Assembly: GCF_000003605.2 (NCBI RefSeq)
Contig: NW_003128864.1
Location: 58,200 to 94,788, forward strand
From: Saccoglossus kowalevskii
Taxonomy: Eukaryota; Hemichordata; Enteropneusta; Harrimaniidae
Length of the DNA: 36,589 nucleotides
Direction of reading: 5' to 3'
Below the pieces are notes generated by a model. That model did not search any database. It saw only the letters and a list, made by a program, of their open reading frames with translations, and had not been told where the DNA came from. Of this stretch, positions 11,479 to 23,894 are shown piece by piece (positions within the stretch are counted from its first letter, which is position 1; each line of letters opens with the position of its first letter). Position numbers and translations under genes: made by a program.

Positions 11479-13040
11479 CTAGAGGATATCTTGGAAGAGA
11501 ATCAATGCGACCATGAGGAGTGTAATGATGAACATTAAGTCTATCGTATGTTTTTCTTCCAAATCCAATGAAAGTATCACATTTTTTTCTATTAATCTTA
11601 AAAACGGAGCTGTCCACATAGAAGTGTGTATTTTATACCTGCATGGAAACAGTCACGGAGCTTTGAAACATTGACGGGTGTAAAACAGTCCTCTTTTTTG
11701 TGTATTGTTTTGTTTCTGTCCTGAAGCCGTGTCTGGTGGTTTTGTCCACGATCGTCACGCGGGGAGGAAGTTAACGCAAGAATTGAAACCCTGCGATCTA
11801 AGTCCAAAGATTCATCCAGCCATGACCGAATTTGTGTCTGTGAATTCCGACATATTGTTATGTCCTCGACGCCTATACTGACTGTCATACGTAAATCGTA
11901 AATATGCATATGTATACACACCCCTTGTACATTTCCCCCAAACGCAAATAAAAGATGTCCACAGACGCAACGGGATGCACGATGGGTTGGAACGTGTCTC
12001 TCAAAATCAAACAAATAAAACTAATAAGGGGCGTTGTGATAATACCCTATACAACAGTACTGATCAAATCATCCTGCCGTAGCTGAAGCGTTTTATTTTG
12101 TAATAAATTTAAAAAAAACAAGAGCAGTAACTTTGATTACCTATAAAGGGGGCTATGTCTTCTGTCACAATAAAACGAAATAGACCAATGAGCCACCATC
12201 ACCTCGAACTGAAGTACGCTAACAATTTACACAAGTGATTTGATTTTAGAGAAAGAGAAAAAAAACTTATGCAGCTTATTTTAAAATTTCATGGCTTCTT
12301 CTTAGCAGAATTACTCATACAATATGTATTTTGTATGAAAAAACACGAGTTCAAGTTGATACATTTTCAAAACGCAGTCATCATATATTTAAGATTGTAA
12401 TCACTTTAAATTTTTCTACACAGTCAAGTATATGTACACGTAGTGTCTGTGTTGGCAAATAGTTGTCATGGTTACTCGAAACTACGAACAATTTGTTATC
12501 ATTTTTTGCAGGACAAGAAATAAATATCTTGACAATTTTATTGGATTCATACGACTCGAAAATAAATATCTTTATGCCCTTTTTTTATACCGAAAGTTGT
12601 TTATTTTATAGTATTTTGTGACTGGATTTGAACCGGGCGGTCCACTCCATAATGGTATGATGGAAATTACGTGTTTTATTACCACGATCTGCACGTGGAT
12701 TACTTTAGTTTGTCGTTATAATGTTAATTATCGATGTTTAGGAAAGTAAGCATCCAGTGTGTCACCAAGTGATATTTGTTCGATCACCACCCGGGTCTGT
12801 TTATTCTTTAATGTACAATATATATCTCGTTTGTCATATATACTGTTTGTTTCCATTGTTTCTATTGTCCCAGCCATAATTGTATAAATTTACTGACACG
12901 AATATCTGCACATGCGCACACGCTGTCAGATATATCAACACCACACGGGTATAATGACGCATTCTGCAAACCATTTTAATGTGTATTCCTAATTCAGAAA
13001 CGCGTTGTGTGTGTTTTCTCAACAAAGGTTGTGATAATGT
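11479..13040. other. Non-coding stretch after the receptor exon
   Basis: AT-rich. AATAAA hexamers occur near 11946 and 12013 and could serve as polyadenylation signals if the receptor ends at 11478. A tRNA B-box-like string occurs near 12630 on the minus strand without a convincing A box. No further receptor exon is recognised. Confidence 0.35.
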
Positions 13041-13049
13041 GGAGGGATA

Positions 13050-14490
13050 CTAACAATGCCATGATTATAATGTGAATGAACAAAACTATTGAGATAAGGG
13101 ATAGAGTTAATACAGAATATGGATAATTAAAACAGATAGGATAATCAGGAGGGACGTGAATCAACAGGGATAAGAAGGATATAAATGAGTTAAAGGGTTG
13201 TAACAAGTATGATGTAATGAGAAGAGATAAATATAATGGGAATAAATACGAATATGAAGTTAACGAGAAGTGATATGTGAGAAGAACAGAGATGCAACTG
13301 GATATTTCTTTTCGAATAATGAGAAGGGTCTGGGAAAACAAACCGGGATGGAAATAACGAGAAGGAATAAAGACACTGCGAAGGGTGGGTGAATAAAAAT
13401 GGATGGAGATAATGAGAAGGGTTGGAAATAATGAGGAGGGTTGGGGATAATGAAGATGGATGTGGATAATGTGAAGGGTTAGGGTAATGAGACGGGATAG
13501 GAATAGTGAGAAGGAGTAGTGATAATGTGTGCAAATGAAGTTAATGAAAAGGCTTGGAGTAATGACAAGGTTCGGAGCGTTGATAAGCGCTGGGGATAAC
13601 TGGAAGTGATATAGATAATGACAACAATTAACGGTAACTGTTGGGTATACTGAAAGGGGTTGAGATAATGAGAAAGATTAAAAAACAATTAGAAGAGATG
13701 AGATAATGAGAACAATGACAAGTGTTGGGGATAATGAAAAATGTTAGGAATAATAAAAAGGATGGAAAGGAGTGGCTGGAGATAATAAGAAGAATGGAGA
13801 ATGGTGTCACAGTGTAAGTCCTGCTTATTGCTAATGCGAGAGCACCCACATAAAATAATGGATGCTGACAAATGGGTATAGTCAGAAAGTTTGGGGATAC
13901 TAAGAAGAGATAGAGATGATGAATATGGGGTTGAGATACTGAGAAGAAATGTGCGGATAATAAGTATAATGATAATAAAACTGCATGGAATAAAGAGAAA
14001 GGTTGGAGATATAGATGAATTGGGTGGACATAGAAATAATAAAAATCAATGGGAAGATACAAATATAGATAAAGGTGATTGAGATAATGAAAGCGATGTA
14101 AAACATGAGAAATGGTAGAGATAATAAGGATATTGATAATGACAATTGATGGAGTAATGAGAAGGATTGGGATAATGAGAAAGATTGGGGAAAATTAGAA
14201 GGGTTCGAAATAATATTAGGGAACAATGAGGTAATGAAGGGCTTAGGTAATGAGAAATATTTGGAATAATCATAAGAAGACAGAGATGAGAAAGGATAGA
14301 GAAATGAGAAAGGATAATGTTAATTGGAATGTACAAAATAATGATAAGATAATGAGATAATGATATATAAAGAGAATAGGTTAGGGTAAAGATAATGAGA
14401 AGGAATATATATACTGAGAAGGGTTGTGGATAATGAAAGGATTAATTAGGTGGAATAGAAATAATGAGATGAGATGACATAATGAGAAAT
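13050..14490. repeat. Purine-rich minisatellite, about 18 bp unit
   Basis: Imperfect copies of GATAATGAGAAGGGTTGG fill about 1.4 kb. The plus strand is strongly A/G-rich with few C. Variants include GAGATAATGAGAAAG and GGTTGGGGATAATG. Because the unit is close to a multiple of 3, the minus strand carries long overlapping frames with repeated SHYPNPSHY-like peptides. These are a by-product of the repeat and not a gene. The segment 13800-13880 is a less repetitive interruption. Confidence 0.85.
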
Positions 14491-14499
14491 AAAACAGAC

Positions 14500-15900
14500 A
14501 TTACCAACTGTTTCTTAGATCTGGTTTACAACTCTGGCAACAGGAATAGTGGGATAAGGTAAATGGCTCTGACTCTTAGCGTTACTGAACTGGCACAAAG
14601 CTTGTTCACCATAGAATTTGTGACAGACTCACCTTTCCCACAGATAAGATGCTCAAGCGCTTTGACGAGTACAATTGGAAAGCTTACTGATGTACAACCG
14701 AGCAGTTTTGTTCATAATGTTTGTTCTGATGATAGCATTCTCAGACGTTCCACATAGAGACAGAAGAGTAACAAGAGAAACCATGCCATGCTCAGTTCGG
14801 TGCTATCAGTGTTATCACAATTTTGTTGATCTACTGTAATTTCAGCGATACTAAATACAACAGCTGGCATGATGAGAACGCATTCACATCCAGTTACTCC
14901 TGCATCTTCGATAGGGAATCACATACAAACACTTGTTATTTGTTGTTCTGGTTTGAAAACACGTGTATGGATGGTTTTTGCCCATAGATGAAAACATCGT
15001 CTGTTGGTGACTGATCAGATTGACTGCCTCTGACAAGAGAGATCCTTCGCTAGTGATTTCAGTTTGCCAACAGAGCGATCTGATTTTCTGACACCATTGA
15101 AGAAAGTCTATCACTAAAATGTTCAGTGTAGCTGACCTAGTGCTGGCATTATACGACAACAAATGAATCAGATGGATGAATTGAATCATCTCTGAATCAT
15201 CTGGTGATATAACTCCTTCAACATCGCCTATCAATACTTGGAGTATGTTGTATGTTGTGTGGCACTATACACTGATACTACAATGGTAGCATACACGTAG
15301 CACACAAGGATTTGCAGTACAAGACCTGACATCAAATACCGTAAGTCCATTTGGCCTCGGACTGCAATCACTGAGCTAAACGTCAGACCTTCATCAAAGT
15401 ACACCTACAAGCATCTTCTTGTTTAAACAACTCACTGCCATCTGGCTAACTCATCACCAATGCATCCACATGCATTCCATATGAAGTGTGTAAGTGTAAT
15501 GACAAAACAACAATGACATACAGCAGAGACAATGACGTACAAGTCCCGAGTAAACTTTGAAGCAAATCTTTCATTGCATCATCATTCCTGGATAAACTGG
15601 ATCAAATCTGGACAAGACATCGGTTCCAACAATTTGCCCCTCGTCTCAAAAAGTCAGGATCAGAGAGAATGTGACAAAATCGCTTGAAAGTGCATCTTGG
15701 ATGTAGTACAAATATAATGCTTACATATTAATCGTAATGATGATTCATAACCGATCAAAGCGTATTCAAAATTGATTTGACTTAAAAACGTTTTTTGCAG
15801 TTTTAAACTGCAAAAATAAACTAGAATGCAATATATAAGAAGCAACGTGGATATAAAGCAAGTGGATAACTTGTGACATTGACTAGAGGTTCAGGATGAG
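14500..15900. other. Unassigned stretch, possibly old mobile DNA
   Basis: A minus-strand frame at 14884-15234 (116 codons from ATG; includes DSEMIQFIHLIHLLSYNAS) and a shorter open run near 14560-14757 may be remnants of one old coding sequence in the same orientation as the retroelements to the right. I recognise no domain. Near 15380 the minus strand has TTTAGCTCAGTGATT, resembling a tRNA A box, but no good B box follows. Confidence 0.25.
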
Positions 15901-18340
15901 TAATCTGAATGTTGATGTAATTCTTGACTATTGATGTTCGAGTAAGAAGAAGGCCTGGCCCTTGGTAAGTGTATGCAGGAACTTTGATGATGTTAATACA
16001 TTGATTACTTGTTCATGTTACACCCAGAAACCTCATTTTAGACAGAGGTTATTTGTGGAGCCTAGCCATTCTTTATTCATTGTATTTTTTTCTATACTAA
16101 GCATTCACAACAATTAATGTACAAAAAACGATACATGGATCTCGAGATTAAGATCATAAAGGTATTTGCAGAAGAGTGAACATATTCTGCTCGGCCATAT
16201 ATCAGTCTATTCATGAAGGGACCTTCTACATAGAGCACATGATGTAGAAACAACCAGAGGTTATCTGCCCTAGTGATTAGACGTATTTTGTCACCAGTTT
16301 ATCGTATCAATAAGTCTATGACGTTTCTTAAAGTCACCAAATCCAGTGCAAACTAGTATAATATCAAAGAAGCAAGGAAAGATGGAAAAACAAATCAAAA
16401 ACATATCTTTTGTCGACAGTAGTTGTAGTAGAAAGATGACCCTTAGAGTAAAATATGAGGCAGACAAATTTGATTCTGTGGCTTCTGCGATTTTAAGTTC
16501 AGATGCATATATCATAGAAATTATTGATGGAAGGCATGTTAATTAAAAGTACATATCAATACACCTGAACATGAAATTGAATGATTTTACCTCCCTGTGT
16601 CTTTTATTTTATGTTTCTAAACAAATTGTGCATCAGAAGAGTTAAGAAATAGATGGCAATGCCAATGCTTTGTTGAAAGACATGGTTACCAAATCATATA
16701 TTTAAGCATACTAATGATGTTATCTTCTGTAAGAAACATTTTATCAGTGACAAAAGAGATGTTTTTTACCCTGATTAAAAAAAGCTTGATGGATTTCAAA
16801 AGCATAATTTCAATGCCATGTTGTATGGTAGAAAGTTTACAAAAGTCAAAAGATTTAATAGCAGAAATGTCAGAAATAGATCTTGCTTTCAAGTTTTCTA
16901 AAAATTGTTTGGAATTCTGCAATATGCACATTTGATTAATACCATCCCTGGAAAATATAACAGTGCAGTATTTTTGAAGTCCATCATTGATGGTATAAAT
17001 ACAGATGTTAAGATTTAGGAAAAATCCTTGGTTGAGTACTTCGATGAACCTGCTATGCAGCTGGCTTATTATGGTGTTTAGATATCCAATAGTGCTGAGC
17101 AAGTCATTGGATTTTCCGGAGTGGAAATCCCAAATGTTAACATGACTGACTTGTGGTTTGCCAGAATCATCGTTGTTGAATTTAAAGCGCTGATAGGTAG
17201 AATTACCAGATACTTCCATATCAATGAATATATATATTTGTGTTTATTCTTGAAGCATGATTGAAGCTTGTGAATGTGAGAAAATACTTCACAGATGTGA
17301 CCCATTCTGACAGTGTGCCAGGCTCTCAATGTAACGTCAAATAGTAGTATAAAATGTAGAAAAATCAAAAGAGTTATTTTGAATGTGATTTGGATTTAGT
17401 TTTTCGGAATTGTTCAATACAGTAAGGGCACAAAGCTAGGGCTTCGCTTTTTAAACGTATTTATAAAAAAAATTAAAAGCTGATCATCAGCTTTCATATA
17501 TATATATTCAAGTATTCAATAGTGAATAGGTCAAGGTCTGCGCCCATAATTATGCATATGCTTTCACGTGACATAGCAACTGTGACTGCATATATTAAAA
17601 AATGAGACTCCTGCTGATTGGATAATGTTGAACTATAGCATTGATATTAACTAAAACTAACGTTGATGTCACAATAACATTTCCGGATTGATCAATTTGA
17701 ATTCTAAAATCCATTTATAAAAATGTACATTTATAACCAGCATTATGGCCTTCACAGTATCCATATTTAACAAACTATATGTTAATATTTTAGACAACTT
17801 CAACTTGAACATTCGAATGATCTAATAATAAATATCTAGCATTGTAAACAAATTTTGGAGTTTAGATATCCAATGCAAGCTGGCAAGTCATCCATTACTT
17901 CCTTGATAGGAATGTTTGTATAATTTATAAATGACAACAATTTCATTACGCTAAATATTATTTGTTTGTTGGTAGAAACTTTATATCCAGTAAGCTCAAG
18001 TTTTTTAATAAGGCACTTGTAATAATATGACCTACAATCACTATATTGTTGGAAGCTGTGTCTGTGGGGACAGTAATATATCTACTATGGAAATTGCACA
18101 GACAATTCAGTACATTTAAATACAGACTTTGGTCGTCTGTTGATGCACAATTCATGTCCATAGATACTTCTGACAGCCTTCCCCCACTCACCCACAAAGT
18201 ATCCAGCTATACCTCCTCTCGGTTGGCATATTTTTCAACTGAGTTCAGAAAGATTTTAAAATTGCGACTCCTGTTGATATATTCAGGCTCGCTGAACCAA
18301 CATTATATGGAACAATTTTCAATTTTTCAGTAATAACATG
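15900..18340 (-). mobile_element. Decayed Penelope-like retroelement (reverse transcriptase)
   Basis: Three minus-strand blocks lie in the order expected of this RT family. Block 1 (18197-17958) contains YITVPTDTASNNIVIV, the conserved pre-RT motif. Block 2 (17219-16686) contains STYQ, LQKYC, INQMCILQNSKQFLENLK and KSFDFCKLST, the palm motif A with its Asp. Then VFQQSIGIAI (about 16680-16640) corresponds to the FQQ-x-x-GIPMG motif, and block 3 (16515-16291) contains ASELKIAEATESNLSASY. The catalytic YIDD region reads roughly RCIDM and the frame breaks repeatedly, so the copy is dead. The Penelope-like label rests on remembered family motifs; the RT call is firmer. No GIY-YIG domain was recognised, and the element ends are approximate. 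Confidence 0.65.
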
Positions 18341-18349
18341 ACACACCAA

Positions 18350-21120
18350 GAGGTAGAAAAATTACAAACAGCTGGATTTGAAGAAAACAGTTTATTTATA
18401 GTTCAACACTTTAGAGGAGACTGTTCGTTGTGGAATCCAGTGCTTTATAAAGCGCCTGAAACAACAGGGATGATGAGAGAGTCACAAGTCTTTTCTTTGG
18501 TACCGTACCCATGAAGGTCATATTTTTGAAGATGCCAACCCATATTGCAGATTGAGGTTGACGGAGTTGAATCAGGTCTGATATCTAGGTTGGTGTTAAT
18601 CCATGAAGTGCCTTGTATGCGAGTAGTAGGATTTTGAATTGAATTCTGTAAATATCTGGAAGCCAATGTAATTGGCGTAGAACAGGGGTAATATGATTGA
18701 ACTTCTTAGAACCAAGTTGAAGACATTTAAGTGGATTGGGAGTCAGGTCATATTTAGAACGGATTGGCATAACTTTAGCTGTAGTTTGTTGTTGGTCATC
18801 CAATCTTTGATGTCAAGGAGACAATTCTCAGTTGTGGAAATAGATGATGAGGTGTTGGTTCTGGTGAATGATAGGTATAGTTAATTGTCATTGGCATATT
18901 GGTGGAATTTTAGTTGATGGCGACGAATAATTTGACCAAGTGGTGAAATGTGCAGTGAAAATAACAGGGGACAAAGTACTGATCTTTGAAGAACACCATA
19001 ATGAAGCTTAACTTGTTGTGATGAGTGGTTGTTAATGACAATATATTGATGCCTGTCCGTTATGTATGATGAGAGCCATTTCCAGGCTAGATCTTGTATG
19101 CCAAGGTTGGCTAGTCGTGTCAGCAATATACGATGGTCGATAGTATCAAAGGCCGCAGATAAGTCCAACAGTATTAAAATTACATAATGGACTGTGTCGA
19201 GAGTATTTAAGTTGTCACTATGGACTTTGACAAGTGCTGTCTCAGTAATGTGATACTTTTTGTAAGCAGATTGCAGTGGTTGAGAAGAGCGTTCTTAGTG
19301 AGGTATTCGTTTAATCTGAGGGCTACAACTTTTTCAAGCACTTTGGAGATGAATGGTAAATTTGATATAGGTCTGTAGTTCTTGAGAATTTCCTGATCAA
19401 GTGAGGTTTTTTTAAGTAGAGGTGTAACAACTGCTAACTTGAAAGAGGTTGGGACGATTACATGCAGAAGAGAGAGGTTGATAACGATGGTGATCCAAGG
19501 TATGAGCTGGATTTTAAACTTCTTAAGTAGATGTGCAGCAAGACTTGGATGGCGCTTCTGTGATTATTTTGTTGACTTCATCTGTGGTCGTAGACGTGAA
19601 GTTACAGAGTGTTGCTGATGTAGGGTTTAAAGAGCAGATACTAGTAGGCAGATTTGTGTCCTGATTGTTGGCATCCAAGCTGATGCGAATATTGGTGATT
19701 TTGTCGACAAAGAAGTTGCTAAATATCAGTTGACTAGTAGTAGAATGAGTAGGTAATGATGATTTATTGGTGGTGAAATTTGATGTGAATCTAAACAGTG
19801 CTTTCAGATCCGTGGAGTTATCTTCAATTATGTTTGAGTAGTATTTGGACTTTGCATAGCTTATTAACAGTACAACATTGAGATTAATTTGTCTGTCAAG
19901 TTTTGTTGAACGCCAGGTATTCTTAAGTGAGCGACGAAGTTGTTTAGCTCCCAGTTTAGAGATCTTCTAAGGCAAGAGTTGTAATGTGAAATTGCTTTGT
20001 TTACATCTATTGGGGGTTCCTTCCGTAATACTGATTCAATTTCTTTGGCAAATTCTTCTGTGACAATAGCTTGAATCCGACGATAAGTTATTTCTTTTTG
20101 TACAAGTGGAGACTTGGGTAATACAAGTTCTATGCGAATAGAAAAATTGTCAGAGACACAGTTGTTATCAATGACAACTGAATGAATGATGGTGTCTATA
20201 TCAGTTGAAACTAGATCCAAAATGTGGCCGCGGTTATGAGTATGTGCACTGACCTACTGAATCAGGTTGCAAGAGTTGGTCAATTCCTTAAATTTATGAA
20301 GATCAGTGGAGGATGATGAGGTTGTCCAATGGAAATTTAAATCCCCAGTAATAATCAGACTGCTAGAATATACAGAGGATGATTCCAAGAGAGACCCAAA
20401 TTCATCTAAGAATTTCGAAACGATGAATCTATTCTTTGAATTTGGGGGAGGTCTATAGATAATGATAATTTTAAAGGTAATATGATGATGACGAAATGTG
20501 ATTTCAAAAGCCTCAAAGGTAGTGAAATTACGTAGCGGTTTCCAGGTGATGACATTAATTTGTGATTTACATATGAAGGCAATCCCACCTCCTTTAGATT
20601 TCACACATGGAAAATGACTATATGAATATCCTGGTGGTGTGACTTCATTAATGATGGGTTCATCACCACTAGGTTTTAGCCATGACTCAGTAATTGCCAG
20701 TGCATCGATGTTATGTTCAACAAATAGTCAGAAATGTTTGAGGCTTTATTTCGAATTGACAGTATATTCCAGCAGCAAAGTTGAAAACGTTGATTTCTTG
20801 GTATGGATGTTTGAAAGATAGGTTGCAATTTCATACTACCAGCAGTTTTACCTCTACGAGTTGAAGGCTTTGACTGATTGAATATCGAGTAATGTGAAGT
20901 TTTGCCAGGCAGAGGGGGGCATTTGAGTTTACCTTGATTACTATTGTTCCTGAAATGAAGTAGTTGGTTTCTTGCATAAATTGGTTGATTTGTCATTTGA
21001 ATATGAATACAAGTCATTAGTAACACAACAGAGAGAAACCCTGCATTTGGAATGTTGAGTAGATCATTACTAATTCCAGGTGCACTGGTATTTGTAAAGG
21101 TGCTCAAGAAGTCCATTGTC
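18350..21120 (-). mobile_element. Decayed CR1/L2-type LINE (endonuclease plus RT)
   Basis: Read on the minus strand from about 21120 down. LCCWNILSIRNKASNISDYL (about 20800) starts the AP endonuclease, then ALAITESWLKP and GGGIAFICKS, IIIYRPPP and ITGDLNFH (20604-20254), then LDLVSTD (near 20220). RT motifs follow: [19 protein letters not shown] (about 19390-19320), LDLSAAFDTIDH (19168), a GVLQ-x-SVL-x-PLLF box, and YANDN where YADD is expected (about 18890). The C-terminus has LHWLPDIYRIQFKILLLAYK then ALHGLTPT, typical of this clade. Stops and frameshifts split it into at least five frames, and the first catalytic Asp of YADD is Asn, so it is inactive. It lies in the same orientation as the Penelope-like remnant. 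Confidence 0.85.
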
Positions 21121-21540
21121 CATGTAAGCTTGAATTACCATAATAATAGACAGTGATGGTTGATGTTGGAAAAGTCACTGAAGCAAAACTTGTAGAAATT
21201 AGAGGATGACTGGTAGAATGAGTGGTTTAGAATCGATGATGATCAATAAACCAAATCAATTTTGGAGCACCATATTGCACCATATTCTTCACTTAGGTGG
21301 AAATATGAGGACAAAACTCTTTGTGTTGAAAATAACCTGGAAGCCATATCATTTGACATGATAGAACATGACAACTCTTTGTGTTGGAGTTGGCACAGAA
21401 GGCAGGGGGAGGCTTGACATGGAAAGCATGTCAACACTTATGATGGGTGCTGATGTCGCCATTAGAGAGTGGGCATGAAGTCTGCATCTATCAATCCGTC
21501 ACTTTGAGTAAAAGATGAACATTTCTGAGACATGTCATAG
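21121..21540. other. Stretch between LINE and satellite, unassigned
   Basis: A minus-strand open run at 21437-21243 has several Cys residues (CFPCQASPCLLCQL). It might be a remnant of the LINE 5' region, but I recognise no domain. Confidence 0.25.
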
Positions 21541-21786
21541 TGATAATTAATAGCAATATAACATGGTATATTATAAGAACAGTACAATAGTATAGCTAAT
21601 TACATGGCATGTCATACTGAACCATCATAGTCAAACAGTGCAACAACATAGCATATGATATAGTCATAGTTCATAGCATAACATGGTGCAGTACGGTGCG
21701 GTGCGGTGCGGTGCGGTAACAGGTCATAATGCAATGGCATGGCAGAGTTACAGCTCATTATGTAATGAACTGAAATAGAATGGTCT
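21540..21786. repeat. Degenerate flank of the 36 bp satellite, with a GGTGC run
   Basis: Scattered CATAGT, ACATGG and GTATA words resemble worn copies of the neighbouring 18 bp half-unit. A CGGTG pentamer run lies at about 21694-21716. This grades into the regular array. Confidence 0.5.
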
Positions 21787-22828
21787 AGTGACAGCTTATA
21801 TGGAAATAATGTGAAATGGGACAGTGACAGCTCATATTATAATGACAGACCATGGTACAGTGACAGCTCATAGTATAACGACAGGGCATGGTGCAGTGAC
21901 AGCTCATAGTATAATGACAGAGCATGGTGCAGTGACAGATCATAGTATAATAACAGGGCATGGTGCAGTGACAGATCATGGTATAATGACAGGGCATGGT
22001 ATAGTGACAGATCATAGTATAATGACAGGGCATGGTACAGTGACAGCTCATAGTATAACGACAGGGCATGGTACAGTGACAGATCATAGTATGACAGGGC
22101 ATGGTACAGTGACAGATCATAGTATAATGACAGGGCATGGTGCAGTGACAGATCATGGTATAATGACAGGGCATGGTATAGTGACAGCTCATAGTATAAC
22201 GACAGGGCATGGTACAGTGACAGCTCATAGTATATGACAGGGCATGGTACAGTGACAGCTCATAGTATAACAACAGGGCATGGTACAGTGACAGCTCATA
22301 GTATAATGACATGGCATGATACAGTGACAGCCCATAGTATAATGACAGGGCATGGTACAGTGACAGATCATAGTATAATGACAGGGCATGGTACAGTGAC
22401 AGATCATAGTATAATGACAGGGCATGGTACAGTGACAGATCATAGTATAATGACAGGGCATGGTACAGTGACAGATCATAGTGGCATGGCACAGTGACAT
22501 CTCATAGTTTAATGACATAGCATGGTACAGTGACATCTCATAGTTTAATGACATAGCATGGTACAGTGACATCTCATAGTATGACAGAGCATGGTACAGT
22601 GACAGCTCATAGTATAATGACAAGGCATGGTACAGTGACAGCTCATAGTATAATGACAGAGCATGGTACAGTGACAGCTCATAGTATAATGACAAGGCAT
22701 GGTACAGTGACAGCTCATAGTACATGACNNNNNNNNNNNNNNNNNNNNNNNNNNNNNNNNNNNNNNNNNNNNNNNNNNTAATGACAGGGCATGGTACAGT
22801 GACAGCTCATAGTATACTGACAGAGCAT
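21787..22828 (+). repeat. 36 bp tandem satellite built from two 18 bp halves
   Basis: The consensus unit is TGACAGCTCATAGTATAA plus TGACAGGGCATGGTACAG. The halves share TGACAG-CAT-GTA-A, so the 36 bp unit is a duplicated, diverged 18-mer. There are about 29 unit lengths, including the gap. Subtypes cluster: AGCTCAT, AGATCAT (about 21930-22180 and 22350-22480) and ATCTCATAGTTTAATGACATAG (about 22497-22580). Occasional units lose 2, 3 or about 18 bp. Because 36 is 12 codons, both strands carry long repetitive open frames (for example TGHGTVTDHSIM on plus). I regard these as non-genic. Confidence 0.95.
22729..22778. other. Assembly gap, 50 N
   Basis: Exactly 50 undetermined bases inside the 36 bp satellite. 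The round number suggests a placeholder, so the true array length is unknown. Confidence 0.99.
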
Positions 22829-23890
22829 ATGACTACCGGTATATATTGATGTTGTGAATAAGTGATTGTAGAGTGAATATGAGAGGGTATTGAAATTATT
22901 GTAACCACCGGAAATACCAAAGATGATGATAGACTTATATTTTCTGAAAGCTACTGAGAGTTGCGTTTTATCAAGAGAAGCAAGATAAATCACCAATATT
23001 AGAAAACTTTATTATAATAGTTTCCTTAGAAGAATAGAAATGAAACCTACCTGCACTGGTCCCAATGAAACCACAACATGCAAAATGGTCAAAACATTTT
23101 TTTCTCATGTCTTTTTATTTTAAAATCCTTAAAAATCCATTTAAACACTTAGTTTATAGTCTATTTTAAGGAAACCCCTTTCCCACCCTGAACCAGTAAC
23201 CAGTAATACATTGCCTGCTGATGCTATTTTTTTCCCATTGATTTTTGCTATCCAGGGTGTTTATAGCTCACTGAAAAAAAAAATGATCCCAAAGTATTCT
23301 TGGATTGAAACAAAAATGCTACAAGCACATGAATAATTTAAAAGTTTTTCCCCATTTTGATCAGAAAGTGAATATTTGTTGTTACCATTCTGGGGTGAAC
23401 CACCCAATTCAAAATGGGTTGATTGTTTCATTTGAAAAAACAAACAAAAAAACGTACCATTATGGTAATTATTCCATGATTATTATAAAGAATATATCAG
23501 AAAGGCAGAAAGATCCTTTTAATTTTAAACCAGCTGCTCTTCAATATTGGCAAGACATTATTTTATACATATAGTATGAAATTTTAAGTTGACACAAAGT
23601 TGGTCTAAAACTTCACATAATTTGACTAATATCGGTAATACTTATACATCTGTCAGCGTGATGCCATAAGTTACAGCATGCCGTAATTTTGTGGTATTTT
23701 ACAGGGTATTTTCATCCTACCATATAAGAAAATGCGAATTCCAAATATGAAATGATTGCGCGCGTAAGCGTCCTTTAATAATAAAACCAAACATGGCTGC
23801 CACCAGGGTTTGACCAGACTCCACACAAAGAAGTTCGCTGATTCTTTTTAGATTTCGGCATTCCAATGATGTATCCTTGGAAAAAAAGAT
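22829..23890. other. Non-coding stretch between satellite and the VARP gene
   Basis: AT-rich, with no recognised gene. On the minus strand ATTAAA occurs near 23775-23780, about 310 nt past the VARP stop codon, and could act as a weak polyadenylation signal. Confidence 0.35.
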
Positions 23891-23894
23891 GTAT

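Noticed and set aside
12600-12700. tRNA gene on the minus strand
   Set aside because: A B-box-like GGTTCAAATCC is present, but no A box or cloverleaf stems at the right spacing.
12994-14336. Several minus-strand frames of 60-144 codons rich in SHYPNP-type peptides
   Set aside because: Translation of the purine-rich minisatellite. Overlapping frames all look alike and none is domain-like.
15340-15410. tRNA or SINE on the minus strand (TTTAGCTCAGTGATT)
   Set aside because: Only an A-box-like string; no clear B box or folding.
21785-22725. Long open frames on both strands (up to 235 codons) with dodecapeptide repeats
   Set aside because: They exist only because a 36 bp satellite has no stop in those frames. 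There is no splice or start context, and the copies vary as non-coding repeats do.
23790-23815. Plus-strand start context around ATGGCTGCCACC
   Set aside because: The frame stops after six codons and no splice donor or homology supports a gene.
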